DNA of 52,894 nucleotides from Nocardia sp. SYP-A9097 (GTDB taxonomy: Bacteria > Actinomycetota > Actinomycetes > Mycobacteriales > Mycobacteriaceae). The notes below the pieces were generated by a model. It ran no database searches and was not told where the DNA came from. It was given only the letters and a program-made list of their open reading frames with translations. Made by a program: the position numbers and the translations under genes. How positions within the stretch are numbered: the first letter of the stretch is position 1; each line of letters begins with the position of its first letter. Where the stretch lies: NCBI RefSeq assembly GCF_009649815.1, contig NZ_WJIC01000038.1:1-52894 (forward strand), written 5' to 3'. Positions 1 through 7,087 of this stretch are shown piece after piece.

Positions 1-127
1 CCACGGCACCATCATCGCCGGTGGCCAGGTCGGTGACACTCAGGGTCACGTTCAGAACATCCGATCTCGCCCATATCTTCAGAGAACTACATGGTCACCA
101 TGTCTCGGGCGAGTCTGGCAGATAGGG
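1..127. repeat. Left copy of a 127-bp terminal inverted repeat
   Basis: These 127 bases are the exact reverse complement of the last 127 bases of the window. Identity stops at base 128, where the left side reads A and the right side, read inward, reads T. The repeat covers the last 13 codons of the leftward gene at 87-365, so the repeat edge falls inside a gene. A perfect match ending at one base is what remains when a longer inverted repeat is cut at its inner edge by an assembler. Confidence 0.97.
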
Positions 128-365
128 AAAAGGCTTCGACTATCGGTTTGGCGGTCATGCTCGCGAACAGCACATCAAGCAGGGGGTTGCCGGCAAGGCT
201 GTGTTCAACGGTCACGGGTTCGAAGTATGTGGTGATATCTCGCCTCATCTGGGCAATCAGCTCCGAGAAGATTGTGACGTAGCCTCCGATTGCACGATGC
301 AGCTGAACTACCGATGGCTCTTCGTGGTAACCCTTAGGTTCGTGATCCTTCGTGGCATCGGACAT
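87..365 (-). CDS. Small hypothetical protein (92 aa)
   Basis: I do not recognise the family. The ATG at 363-365 is preceded by a good ribosome binding site (AAGAGGGGC, about 8 nt upstream), which favours it over a longer upstream extension. The product is soluble-looking, with no membrane segment and no signal peptide. The N-terminus is acidic and charged (MSDATKDHEPKG) and the rest is mainly helical. Its last 13 codons lie inside the terminal inverted repeat, so the right end of the window carries a copy of its C-terminal end fused to unrelated sequence with a stop codon just upstream. Confidence 0.55.
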   Translation of the reverse strand: MSDATKDHEPKGYHEEPSVVQLHRAIGGYVTIFSELIAQMRRDITTYFEPVTVEHSLAGNPLLDVLFASMTAKPIVEAFSLSARLARDMVTM

Positions 366-760
366 CGACTTTGCCCCTCTTGAATTTAGCGTGAGACTAG
401 TTCGCGTGGCTTGAGCCAGCCACCCTATTTGGGGGCGTGACTGGCGACTGTTCTTCCCCCGCTTCCTCATACAGGCCATCCTCTGCGGAGGGAGGGCGTG
501 TCAAGGATGCCGTAGGCACCGCGTAGCGGACACCGGCAGGTGGTCCTTGACTCGTTCTCCTGGAGCGAGACAATCGGGCCGCTGAGGAGGCGGGGGTGCT
601 TACTGCACCACCTGGTCGATACCCACCTATCCGGCGCGGGCGGGAAGGTGCCCGGTACCGGATAGGCGGTCCCGGCGGATCGAGGGGTGCCGGGGGTCTG
701 TGGTCTGGAGTCGACGCCGTTGGCGACTCGCTGTCCGGCCTCGTTGCCGGTGACCGAGAA
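366..760. other. Stretch without a convincing gene
   Basis: This GC-rich stretch has open frames on both strands, but their translations are low-complexity Arg/Pro/Gly-rich sequence typical of shadow frames. I see no ribosome binding site or recognisable motif. It probably contains the promoter of the leftward gene at 87-365. Confidence 0.4.
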
Positions 761-776
761 GGGGGCCGAAGCCCCC
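761..776 (-). terminator. Intrinsic terminator with UUCG-type loop
   Basis: The strand reads GGGGGC, a four-base loop, GCCCCC. On the minus strand this is a hairpin with a CTTCGG tetraloop, 6 nt beyond the TGA stop at 783-785 and followed by TT. Its position supports a real leftward gene ending at 783. Confidence 0.7.
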
Positions 777-782
777 AGGCGC

Positions 783-1019
783 TCAGTACTCCAGGGTCCG
801 GCGGCAGTCCCAGTAGGCGTCGAGGCACTCGCGGCACACCACCTCGTTCTCATCGCCGGGGACGTAGAGGGGGAGGGTGTCGGTCGCCGGGTTGGGGCAC
901 TTCGGGGTGGTGCACTGGACGGTGGGGGTGGTATGCCTTCGGCAGATCGATCGCCCCAGGGAAGGAACCTGGTGACCGCCACTACCGGATTCGGCTGCGG
1001 AACCACGGAATGCCCCCAC
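783..1019 (-). CDS. Small Cys-rich (zinc-ribbon-like) protein
   Basis: The supported part is the C-terminal half: a Cys-x4-Cys pair (CTTPKC), the segment PNPATDT, then PGDENEVVC with a Cys-x2-Cys pair (CREC) and a final WDC. This arrangement is what a small zinc-binding protein would show. A degenerate relative lies head-to-head at 972-1070. The stop is followed at once by a strong hairpin terminator. The start is unresolved: no ATG lies near the Cys-rich core, and the GTG at 1019 is only the nearest in-frame option, with part of the upstream frame antisense to the sister copy. Function unknown. Confidence 0.45.
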   Translation of the reverse strand: MGAFRGSAAESGSGGHQVPSLGRSICRRHTTPTVQCTTPKCPNPATDTLPLYVPGDENEVVCRECLDAYWDCRRTLEY

Positions 1020-1070
1020 CCGGCAACCGACACCCGGACGCGACCCGGTGATGAGAACGATGTGGTGTGA
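972..1070 (+). pseudogene. Degenerate copy of the small Cys-rich protein
   Basis: The frame from the GTG at 972 has a good ribosome binding site (GGAAGGA). It encodes Cys-x4-Cys followed by HPATDT and PGDENDVV, matching the protein at 783-1019 residue by residue, and then stops. The sister continues with the second Cys pair. A +1 shift restores the sequence WCEVTSC. This looks like a frameshifted, inverted duplicate of its neighbour. Confidence 0.4.
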
Positions 1071-1763
1071 GGTGACCAGCTGCGTGACTGCGGCAGATGG
1101 GGTCTTGGGAGGCAAGCGAGCGAAGCTCGTGCGGCAGCACCGTATGACAACCGCGGCGAGTGGTGAACGGTTCGATCGATGCCGGAGTGCCGGCCGAATC
1201 GATGACCGAGCGAAGGACAGTCGGCGGGAACTAGGCTCCCAACCCCGCCCCGATCTTTCTATCCAGGCCGTTTGGTGAAGTAACCCAATGGGTTCCCAGC
1301 GGTGCTGGGTGTCGCCGACGCGCCGACGCTCCCGCGACGTGAGGGACGAGCGGAGCGGGCGCGCGGCGCCAGCGTGGCGGCGGCGCGCAGCGCCGCCTCT
1401 TGAACCTATAAAGGCAAATTCGGCAATGAGATGCGACGCGGACCTGAGGTTGACGTCGACGCTAGCGAAGGCGCGCGGGTTCGCAAGGGAACTTCGAGCT
1501 CGTGGCCAGCTTGGTCAGCGCGGTATGCGGCTATAGAAAGGCATTCTGTGCCGGGTCTGGACGTGAGGAACGTCCTCCTGATGCGCTTGTCGGGCTTGGT
1601 GTCCCATCGCCGTTCACTGAGCGTCATACATCCACCCATCGACTGAGCCGGTTCTGCTCGAGGCAATCGGCAATGAGGAAGGTGGTGCCGAGGGACTGTC
1701 GAATTTGCTAGCTCCGCTGAGGGCGGCAAGTATGAGGAAGGTGGGGGAAGAGCAGTCAGAGGT
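1071..1763. other. Stretch without a convincing gene; short repeats
   Basis: No frame here has both a ribosome binding site and protein-like composition. Short repeated words are visible: the motif GGCAATGAGGAAGGTGG near 1668 partly recurs near 1730, and CGACGTGAGGGACGAGCG near 1335 recurs with one mismatch near 10427. These look like intergenic repeat words of the host replicon rather than genes. Confidence 0.4.
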
Positions 1764-1952
1764 CTATCCCTTGCGATGGTCCACTACTGAGTCCGGCCCG
1801 GGCGACATGATCGACTCGTGGCCATTCTCGGCCCGTACCCGGTAGGGAGGTGTGCCGTTGGGGCCAAGCACTTCGACGATCTCGACAACGTGATCCTGCG
1901 CACCGACAACCCGGCCATGCGTGACCAGCCGGTCGCCCTTTGATGCCCGCAT
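1764..1952 (-). CDS. DUF1918 family protein
   Basis: A 62-residue protein beginning MRASKGDRLVTHGRVVG, with the core EIVEVLGPNGTPPYRVR followed by the HES and PGPD motifs. This is the actinobacterial DUF1918 fold, a small beta-barrel-like domain of unknown function that usually stands alone, as here. The start is set by GGAGG six bases before the ATG. It is complete and typical in length. No operon partner is visible, and its role is unknown. Confidence 0.85.
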   Translation of the reverse strand: MRASKGDRLVTHGRVVGAQDHVVEIVEVLGPNGTPPYRVRAENGHESIMSPGPDSVVDHRKG

Positions 1953-2294
1953 GAGTAGCCTCCTCGTCACCATTCGCTGACCTTCCGAATTCAACGGTAC
2001 GGTTCTCAGCTTGTTGTTTCGCCGGTTTCGACGGAGCCGTTCGACATCCATGGACAGACTCCAGCCCAGGCACGGTCTTGAATGCACCGGAGGTCTCGAT
2101 GTCACCACGGCGTCACAAGTATCGCGAACACCACCGGACAGTGCCGGACCCACCTGGACTGATTCGCCAGCGCACCGGACGCAACGACCACCGGGAGATT
2201 TCGAAAACTGCCTGAGTCTGTCTCCGGAGCAAACGCGCACATCGGCAGATCAGTGCGTTCAGTCGGCCTCGGATGGCCACCGCCAATTGATCTT

Positions 2295-2335
2295 CCGCTG
2301 ATCGCGCTGGCCGGTCCAGTAAGCGCGATCAGCGG
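2295..2335. repeat. Perfect 14-bp inverted repeat
   Basis: The arms CCGCTGATCGCGCT (2295-2308) and AGCGCGATCAGCGG (2322-2335) are perfect complements separated by 13 bases. It lies between two diverging small genes, so it is not at the 3' end of either. No T-run follows. It could be an operator or part of an unannotated RNA. Confidence 0.75.
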
Positions 2336-2432
2336 TGCGGTCTCAATGGGCTAGCGCAACACTGGGTTTGATACTCGGAGCCGGTTAGGATCGCTCGGCA
2401 ACGAAATCTGAAGGTGCAGAGGGGGATGCAAA

Positions 2433-2687
2433 TTGATTCCGGTGAGCTGGTTTCTGACGGCCGTCGGCTTGGTAGTGGTGGCAGGAGTGGTCGGCACCGT
2501 GACCCATAGCGGTGCGGTTGGCGCGGTGGCGATGGCGGTGGTCTTTGTGGTGCTGATCGGCAAACGATTCCGTGATGAGCACCGCAAGGCGATGGCCCGC
2601 GACGCTGCCCGCCATGGCGAGCACCGGACTCCGCCGCTGACGTCAGAGAGCGCAGGTCCTGGCCAACTTTCGCGCGAGAGTCGGTAG
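2433..2687 (+). CDS. Small two-segment membrane protein
   Basis: An 84-residue protein from a TTG start preceded by AGAGGGGGA. Residues about 5-25 and 28-44 are hydrophobic, with a glycine-rich turn between them, so two membrane passes are expected, followed by a charged cytoplasmic tail of about 40 residues rich in Arg, His and Glu. I do not recognise a named family. It could be a single-gene unit. Function unknown. Confidence 0.5.
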   Translation: MIPVSWFLTAVGLVVVAGVVGTVTHSGAVGAVAMAVVFVVLIGKRFRDEHRKAMARDAARHGEHRTPPLTSESAGPGQLSRESR

Positions 2688-2834
2688 CGGAGGCCAGTAC
2701 GGAACGCATCTGGCAGTAGCCTGTATCCTGCCGACGGCAAGGACCCAGGGCTCGTTGATCTTCAGATGCGCCGCACTGGCCGGTTCGGTCAGCGCGCCAT
2801 GCGGCAAATGAGTGCGTTTGCCCGAGGTAAGCAC

Positions 2835-3764
2835 CTATCGATGCGCGCTCAAGGCTTCGGCGAACCATTTGAAGGCAGGCACGCTCGGCTCGTCGGGCGT
2901 GTGGCCGTTGATCAGGCTCAGCAGCTGCCAATACCGTTCGATACGTGGTTCGGTCACGGTATCCAGCCAGGCCAAGAGTGAGACCTGTTCAGTCGCAGGC
3001 AGGTCCGTTGGAACGATACGGTCCAAGGTCATCCGACCCGGCTCGGACTCGGGTGCGATACCCGAGTCAACAGCGCGGCCAGCGTGTTCGATCACCAAGG
3101 GGCGGATGTTGAGTCCGAACTCGATGCGGTTGTCGGGCCCGCTGTTGATGACCCTGCGCCGCAATACCTGTTCGAATTCTTTGTCGGAGACCAGTTCAGC
3201 CAACTCCACCCAGGCGTCGACCTGTTCGACCGAAGGTTCGTCGGGCAGCTCCCGCATGAACTCCGCGATGACCAAGGTATCCTCATCTTCGACCCCGGCG
3301 AACACTCGATCGACGAACCCGTCGATGATCTGCTGACGTTCACGCGCGGACAGCTGCGCCAACTTGTGTATCAATGTCATCTCCTGCGTGGATGTGCCGC
3401 GCTTGGCAACAGTGCTCAACACGGCTCGACTCAACCGCAACGACCGGATTTGCGCGTCCAAGGCACGCACATGCGTTTCCGCGACCTCGGCCAAGGTGGC
3501 CTTCTGCTCGAGGACACGGTGCACGGTCGGCAGATCCAGGCCCAGCTGCCGAAGCGTGTGAACCAGTTCGATGCGCTCGACCGCAGCGGCATCGAAGAGC
3601 CGGTACCCGCCTGCCGACCGCGCCACCGGAGACACGGCCCCGGTATCAGACCAGAACCGGATCGTCCGCGCCGACAACCCAGTCCGCTGCGCCAACTGGC
3701 CGACCGTGAGCAGTTCGGTAGCACGATTGGCGGGCAGTCTCGTCGCCACCCGCCCGGCCGGCAT
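2835..3764 (-). CDS. MerR-family transcriptional regulator
   Basis: The N-terminal winged helix-turn-helix is clear: LLTVGQLAQRTGLSARTIRF followed by the WSDTGAVSP and GGYRLFD motifs of the MerR family, then a coiled dimerisation helix. The C-terminal 180 residues are helical and resemble an effector domain, but carry no Cys cluster, so this need not be a metal sensor. The start is doubtful. The sequence upstream of ELLTVGQ is antisense to the ArsR-ArsN gene, and neither the ATG at 3764 nor the GTG at 3749 has a ribosome binding site. The natural 5' end seems to have been replaced at a junction near 3716-3721. Confidence 0.75.
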   Translation of the reverse strand: MPAGRVATRLPANRATELLTVGQLAQRTGLSARTIRFWSDTGAVSPVARSAGGYRLFDAAAVERIELVHTLRQLGLDLPTVHRVLEQKATLAEVAETHVRALDAQIRSLRLSRAVLSTVAKRGTSTQEMTLIHKLAQLSARERQQIIDGFVDRVFAGVEDEDTLVIAEFMRELPDEPSVEQVDAWVELAELVSDKEFEQVLRRRVINSGPDNRIEFGLNIRPLVIEHAGRAVDSGIAPESEPGRMTLDRIVPTDLPATEQVSLLAWLDTVTEPRIERYWQLLSLINGHTPDEPSVPAFKWFAEALSAHR

Positions 3765-4470
3765 CACGGTCGGCGAACTCGCCGAAGCCCTCGGCATCGG
3801 ACAGCCCACGGTGTCTCATCACGTCCGCAAACTCGCCGAGGTCGGCTTCGTCAACGTCCACAAGGACCGCACCAGCACCGTCGTCGCGGTCAACCCCGCC
3901 TGCTGCACCGGCCTCCCCCACGCCGCCGACGCCGTCATGGGCGTCCTCCCGCCCCAGCCATGCTGCCCCGACAACATTCCCGACGATGTCGCCGTCCGCG
4001 CCCTGACCGGCGCCGACTGGGATGCGGTGCGTCGCATTTACGGCGAGGGAATCGCCACGCGCAACGCCACCTTTGCCACCGAGGTCCCCACCCACGAAGC
4101 CCTCAACTCCCAATGGCTACCCGACCACCGCTGGGTCGCCGAAATCGACGGCCAGGTAGTCGGCTGGGCCGCCCTCAGCCCGGTCTCCACCCGCGACTGC
4201 TACCAGGGCGTCGCCGAAACCTCCGTCTACGTCGCCGACGGCATGCGCGGCCGGGGCGTCGGCAAAGCCCTAGCCCGCACCCAGGTCATCGCCGCCGACG
4301 AGGCCGGGCTGTGGACCCTGCAAACCTCGATCTTCCCCGAGAACCGCGCCAGCATCGCCCTGCACCACCGGGCCGGATTCCGCACCATCGGCGTCCGCGA
4401 ACGCATCGCCCAACTCGACGGCGTCTGGCGTGACACTGTTCTTCTCGAACGCCGCAGCCCCGCCAGCTAA
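3706..4470 (+). CDS. arsN: ArsR-ArsN fusion, N-terminally truncated
   Basis: The N-terminal part is an ArsR-type helix-turn-helix (TVGELAEALGIGQPTVSHHV, then RKLAEVGFV). It is followed by a linker with Cys pairs (PACC, QPCC) and a GNAT acetyltransferase domain of about 160 residues. That domain carries the acetyl-CoA loop GMRGRGVGKAL and the motif FPENRASIALHHRAGF typical of ArsN and phosphinothricin acetyltransferases. ArsN enzymes acetylate arsenic-containing glutamate mimics. Full-length ArsR domains have a further 20-40 residues before ARL; here that part is missing and the frame runs into antisense of the MerR gene. The GTG at 3706 is the nearest start. DNA binding is therefore doubtful, while the acetyltransferase looks complete. 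Confidence 0.7.
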   Translation: MSSSVARLAGSLVATRPAGITVGELAEALGIGQPTVSHHVRKLAEVGFVNVHKDRTSTVVAVNPACCTGLPHAADAVMGVLPPQPCCPDNIPDDVAVRALTGADWDAVRRIYGEGIATRNATFATEVPTHEALNSQWLPDHRWVAEIDGQVVGWAALSPVSTRDCYQGVAETSVYVADGMRGRGVGKALARTQVIAADEAGLWTLQTSIFPENRASIALHHRAGFRTIGVRERIAQLDGVWRDTVLLERRSPAS

Positions 4471-4896
4471 CGCAATCGCTTCGATCCACTTGTGGACGGA
4501 CACCCGAATGTCCACTTCCAGGAGAATGGATTTGCCGAATCGGCGATCTCGCCTGCGCAAGCAGGCAATAGAGATCTTGGCGAGGGTGTCCAGGCAAGGG
4601 CTTCGAACTGCGCATCTCGGACAGGCGGTCCACTCGCTGCGACCTACCCAGCTGTAGCTGTATCCAGAATCGCTGCGTCGCAACATGTTGTGTCGCGCGT
4701 TGATGTCGGCCACTAGGTGTAGCGTTTCGGTAGCCAATCCCCGAAAGGGAACGAGCCCCGCCCGGGGCTACCGGCCGAGGCTCGTTCAGGTTGCACTTCG
4801 TGGTGGTTGTGCCAGCCGAACATACCTCGACGACCTTGGACCCGTATCCGATCGGGCCCGAGCCGCCGGTATAGAATTGGCTGGAAGGAGTCTGCA
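4471..4896. other. Stretch without a convincing gene; hairpin 4749-4787
   Basis: No rightward gene is visible. A leftward frame beginning with TTG at 4737 encodes a Cys-containing peptide, but it has poor start signals and runs into the antisense of arsN, so I do not call it. The inverted repeat GAACGAGCC / GGCTCGTTC (4749-4757, 4779-4787) could terminate the ArsR-ArsN transcript. Confidence 0.4.
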
Positions 4897-5130
4897 ATGA
4901 CTCGGAACGAACGTCACATCGTCCGCGGCGAAGACGGTTGGCAGGTGCGCAAGCCCGGCGCGACTCGCGCGAGCGCGACTGCCGCTACCCAGGCCGAGGC
5001 CACGAAGATCGCCAAGCGCATCCTGGGCAACAACGGAGGCGGCGAGGCCGTGATCCACCGCCCGGACGGCCGGATTCGCGACTCGGACACCGTCGCCCCC
5101 GGCCACGATCCGTTCCCGCCCAAGGGATAG
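4897..5130 (+). CDS. DUF2188 family protein
   Basis: A 77-residue protein starting at an ATG with a strong ribosome binding site (GGAAGGAG, 7 nt upstream). It has the DUF2188 pattern: a short two-strand N-terminus (HIVRGEDGWQVRKPGA), an alanine-rich helix with QAEATKIAKRIL, then GEAVIHRPDGRIRDSDT and the terminal DPFPPKG. Members are small, cytoplasmic and of unknown function, often carried on mobile DNA. It is monocistronic, ending just before a strong inverted repeat. Confidence 0.85.
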   Translation: MTRNERHIVRGEDGWQVRKPGATRASATAATQAEATKIAKRILGNNGGGEAVIHRPDGRIRDSDTVAPGHDPFPPKG

Positions 5131-5160
5131 CCCCATAGCGGTGTAGCCGGCAGCCAGCAC

Positions 5161-5204
5161 GGATCCGATGGCTCTACCGAATCACATCTAGAGCCATCGG
5201 ATCC
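5161..5204. terminator. Bidirectional hairpin between convergent genes
   Basis: The arms GGATCCGATGGCTCT (5161-5175) and its exact complement (5190-5204) flank a 14-base loop. It lies between the rightward DUF2188 gene and the leftward arsM gene, which is where a shared terminator is expected. A pronounced T-run is absent. Confidence 0.6.
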
Positions 5205-5280
5205 GGTGCGTTGCGTACCAAAGCGGCCGGTTGTCAACAGTTTCAGGTGAGTCCACCGAGCAACAATCCGTAGGCAGGAT

Positions 5281-6060
5281 CTATCGAGATTTCACGGCCT
5301 TGACGATCGCCGAGTGCATCTCCTCGGCGACCTGATGGGTCGAGACGATCTCGATGTCGGTGAACCCGGCCGCCTCCAAGCCCTCTCGGTACTCGGCCAT
5401 CGTGAGCGCACCGGCGATACACCCGACGAACTCACCGCGAGCACGCCGGTCGGCCGGGGTCAGATGATCCTCGGCCACGACATCGGTCACCCCGAACCTG
5501 CCGCCCGGGATGAGGACGCGGAAGGTTTCGGAAAACACCGCGGGTTTGTCGACCGACAGGTTGATCACACAGTTGGAGATCACCACATTCATAGAACTGT
5601 CCGGCAATGGGATGGATTCGATTGTGCCCTTCAGGAATTCGACGTTGACAATGCCCGCCTTCTCCTTGTTGGCTTCGGCGAGAGCCAGCATCTCGTCGGT
5701 CATGTCCAGCCCGTACACGCGGCCGGTGGGGCCGACGCGCCGCGCGGACAGCAGGACATCGATGCCGCCGCCGGAACCCAGATCCAGCACCGTCTCACCC
5801 TCGCGAAGCTCGGCTACCGCAAGAGGGTTGCCGCAACCGAGGCTGGCGGCGACCGCATCGACGGGTACCAGGTCACGGTCGGCGGCCGGGTAATACTCCT
5901 GGCCGAATCCCGCCTCATCGAACGGCGCCGCATTGCCGGTGCAGTTGCCTGTCGCGCAACCACAACCATCGCCTCCGACTTGGGTGAATGACTGTTGCAG
6001 CCGACGCATATCGTGCCGGACGGCTTCATGAGCCTCGTCGCGTTCTGGATCGCTCACCAT
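5281..6060 (-). CDS. arsM: Arsenite S-adenosylmethionine methyltransferase
   Basis: A 259-residue ArsM. The SAM-binding motif VLDLGSGGGIDVLLSAR is at about residues 91-107. The three conserved arsenic-binding cysteines are present: Cys76 (SLGCGNP), Cys164 (ISNCVINLS) and Cys214 (FVGCIAGAL). The N-terminus has an extra Cys cluster (CGCATGNC, residues 33-40) that may help load As(III). The enzyme methylates As(III) to mono-, di- and trimethylated arsenicals in the cytoplasm. It lies 36 bases downstream of arsI on the same strand and is probably co-transcribed with it under the operator at 6648-6701. Confidence 0.93.
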   Translation of the reverse strand: MVSDPERDEAHEAVRHDMRRLQQSFTQVGGDGCGCATGNCTGNAAPFDEAGFGQEYYPAADRDLVPVDAVAASLGCGNPLAVAELREGETVLDLGSGGGIDVLLSARRVGPTGRVYGLDMTDEMLALAEANKEKAGIVNVEFLKGTIESIPLPDSSMNVVISNCVINLSVDKPAVFSETFRVLIPGGRFGVTDVVAEDHLTPADRRARGEFVGCIAGALTMAEYREGLEAAGFTDIEIVSTHQVAEEMHSAIVKAVKSR

Positions 6061-6096
6061 CGCTGAGCATCCACTTCTTGGATGCCGAGCCGTATC

Positions 6097-6627
6097 TCAG
6101 CAGCAGCCGGCGCCGGAGGCAACCGCGTCGGACTTGGCGGCGCTGCCACAGCACACGCCTTCCGCCGCGGCCTCTTCAGCGGTCCCGCAGCACGGGGCAT
6201 CCGCGTCGGAATTCGGAGTCACCGAAGGCTCACCGATCAATTGTGGTGCGGTACCGAAGGTTTCGCTGTCGGCCAGCACGGTATAGACCTCCCAACGCTC
6301 GGCATCCGGCGCGGTCACCCACACCTTGTCCTGCGTGGCGAAGCAACATGTGGTCGCGATCTGCTCCTCGGTGAACATCCCCGCTTCCGACAACCGCGCG
6401 ATCTCCGCATGCACGACGTCGCTGGAGTCCACCTCCACACCAAGATGATTGAGGCTGCCGCCCTGGCCCGGGTTCTCCAGCAGCACCAGCTTCAGTGGCG
6501 GCTGCGTGATCGCGAAGTTCGCGTACCCGGGCTTGCGCTTGGCCGGTTCGGTGCCGAACAGCGTCGAGTAGAACGTGATGGCCTGGTCGAGGTCATCGAC
6601 GTTGAGGGCGAGCTGAATGCGAGACAT
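6097..6627 (-). CDS. arsI: ArsI/CadI-type C-As lyase (VOC dioxygenase fold)
   Basis: A 176-residue glyoxalase/bleomycin-fold protein. The probable metal ligands are Gln5, His61 (NHLGVEVD) and Glu113 (WEVYTV). The vicinal cysteine pair that binds trivalent organoarsenicals is Cys94-Cys95 (TTCCFATQDKVWVTAPD). The C-terminal tail adds three more Cys-Cys pairs (PCCG, VCCG, GCC). ArsI enzymes cleave the carbon-arsenic bond of methylarsenite; the mycobacterial relative CadI is named for cadmium induction, so metal specificity cannot be settled from sequence. The ATG follows GAGGTTCTCTC. It heads a leftward unit with arsM. Confidence 0.88.
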   Translation of the reverse strand: MSRIQLALNVDDLDQAITFYSTLFGTEPAKRKPGYANFAITQPPLKLVLLENPGQGGSLNHLGVEVDSSDVVHAEIARLSEAGMFTEEQIATTCCFATQDKVWVTAPDAERWEVYTVLADSETFGTAPQLIGEPSVTPNSDADAPCCGTAEEAAAEGVCCGSAAKSDAVASGAGCC

Positions 6628-6647
6628 GAGAGAACCTCCACTTGTGA

Positions 6648-6701
6648 GACATATGTCGAACTACCGACGATCTCAGAGTGACGACCATTTCGACATATGT
6701 C
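6648..6701. promoter_or_regulatory. Paired operator in the arsI-arsR divergent promoter
   Basis: The perfect 10-bp palindrome GACATATGTC occurs twice, at 6648-6657 and 6692-6701, with centres 44 bp apart, close to four helical turns. The second copy is 24 bases before the arsR start and the first is 21 bases before the arsI start. This is the arrangement expected for ArsR repressing both its own gene and arsI-arsM. Confidence 0.75.
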
Positions 6702-6724
6702 AATGATCTGGTTAGTGTGGAGCC

Positions 6725-7087
6725 ATGCCCAAGAGCCTGCCGTTGGTGGACATGTCCGCGCCCATCTGCTGCGTCCCCGTGGCCGCCGGACCGGTCGACG
6801 ATGCCGCCGCCCTCGAAGTGGCACTGCGGCTCAAGGCCCTCGCCGACCCCGCCCGCGTCAAACTGATGTCACTGCTACTCAGTAGCCCTGCAGGAGAGCA
6901 GAACACCGGCGATCTGGCGGCCACCGTCGGACTTGCCGAATCGACCGTCAGCCACCATCTCGGCCAGCTCAAGAGGGCCGGCCTTGTCGAATCCGAACGA
7001 CGTGGAATGAACGCCTACTACCGCGCCCGCCGCGACGCACTTTCCGCCCTATGCATCGTCCTGGACCCCAACTGCTGCAATCAATAG
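6725..7087 (+). CDS. arsR: ArsR-family metalloregulator
   Basis: A 120-residue repressor with the ArsR winged helix (KALADPARVKLMSLLL; ESTVSHHLGQLKRAGLVES). The N-terminal Cys15-Cys16 pair (APICCVPVA) is that of the Corynebacterium-type ArsR, but the third ligand usually found near residue 55-61 is replaced by GEQNT. Instead the C-terminus carries Cys110 and Cys117-Cys118 (DPNCCNQ). It is divergent from arsI and shares the paired palindromic operator. Trivalent arsenic, possibly also antimony or methylarsenite, is the likely inducer. Its end overlaps the convergent gene at 7081-7410 by 7 bases. Confidence 0.9.
   Translation: MPKSLPLVDMSAPICCVPVAAGPVDDAAALEVALRLKALADPARVKLMSLLLSSPAGEQNTGDLAATVGLAESTVSHHLGQLKRAGLVESERRGMNAYYRARRDALSALCIVLDPNCCNQ

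Noticed and set aside
467..1150. Long leftward and rightward open frames in the first kilobase
   Set aside because: They overlap the small Cys-rich genes in other frames and show Arg/Pro/Ser-rich shadow composition.
1406..1729. Leftward 107-codon frame
   Set aside because: No start signal, no domain and no conserved-looking segment.
3084..4433. A 449-codon rightward open frame
   Set aside because: It is antisense to the MerR gene and then out of frame with the ArsR-ArsN gene; its C-terminal part is an Arg/Pro/His-rich shadow translation.
4471..4737. Leftward frame from a TTG with a Cys pair upstream of arsN antisense
   Set aside because: The start has no usable spacing to a ribosome binding site, the frame runs on as antisense of arsN, and nothing in it is recognisable.
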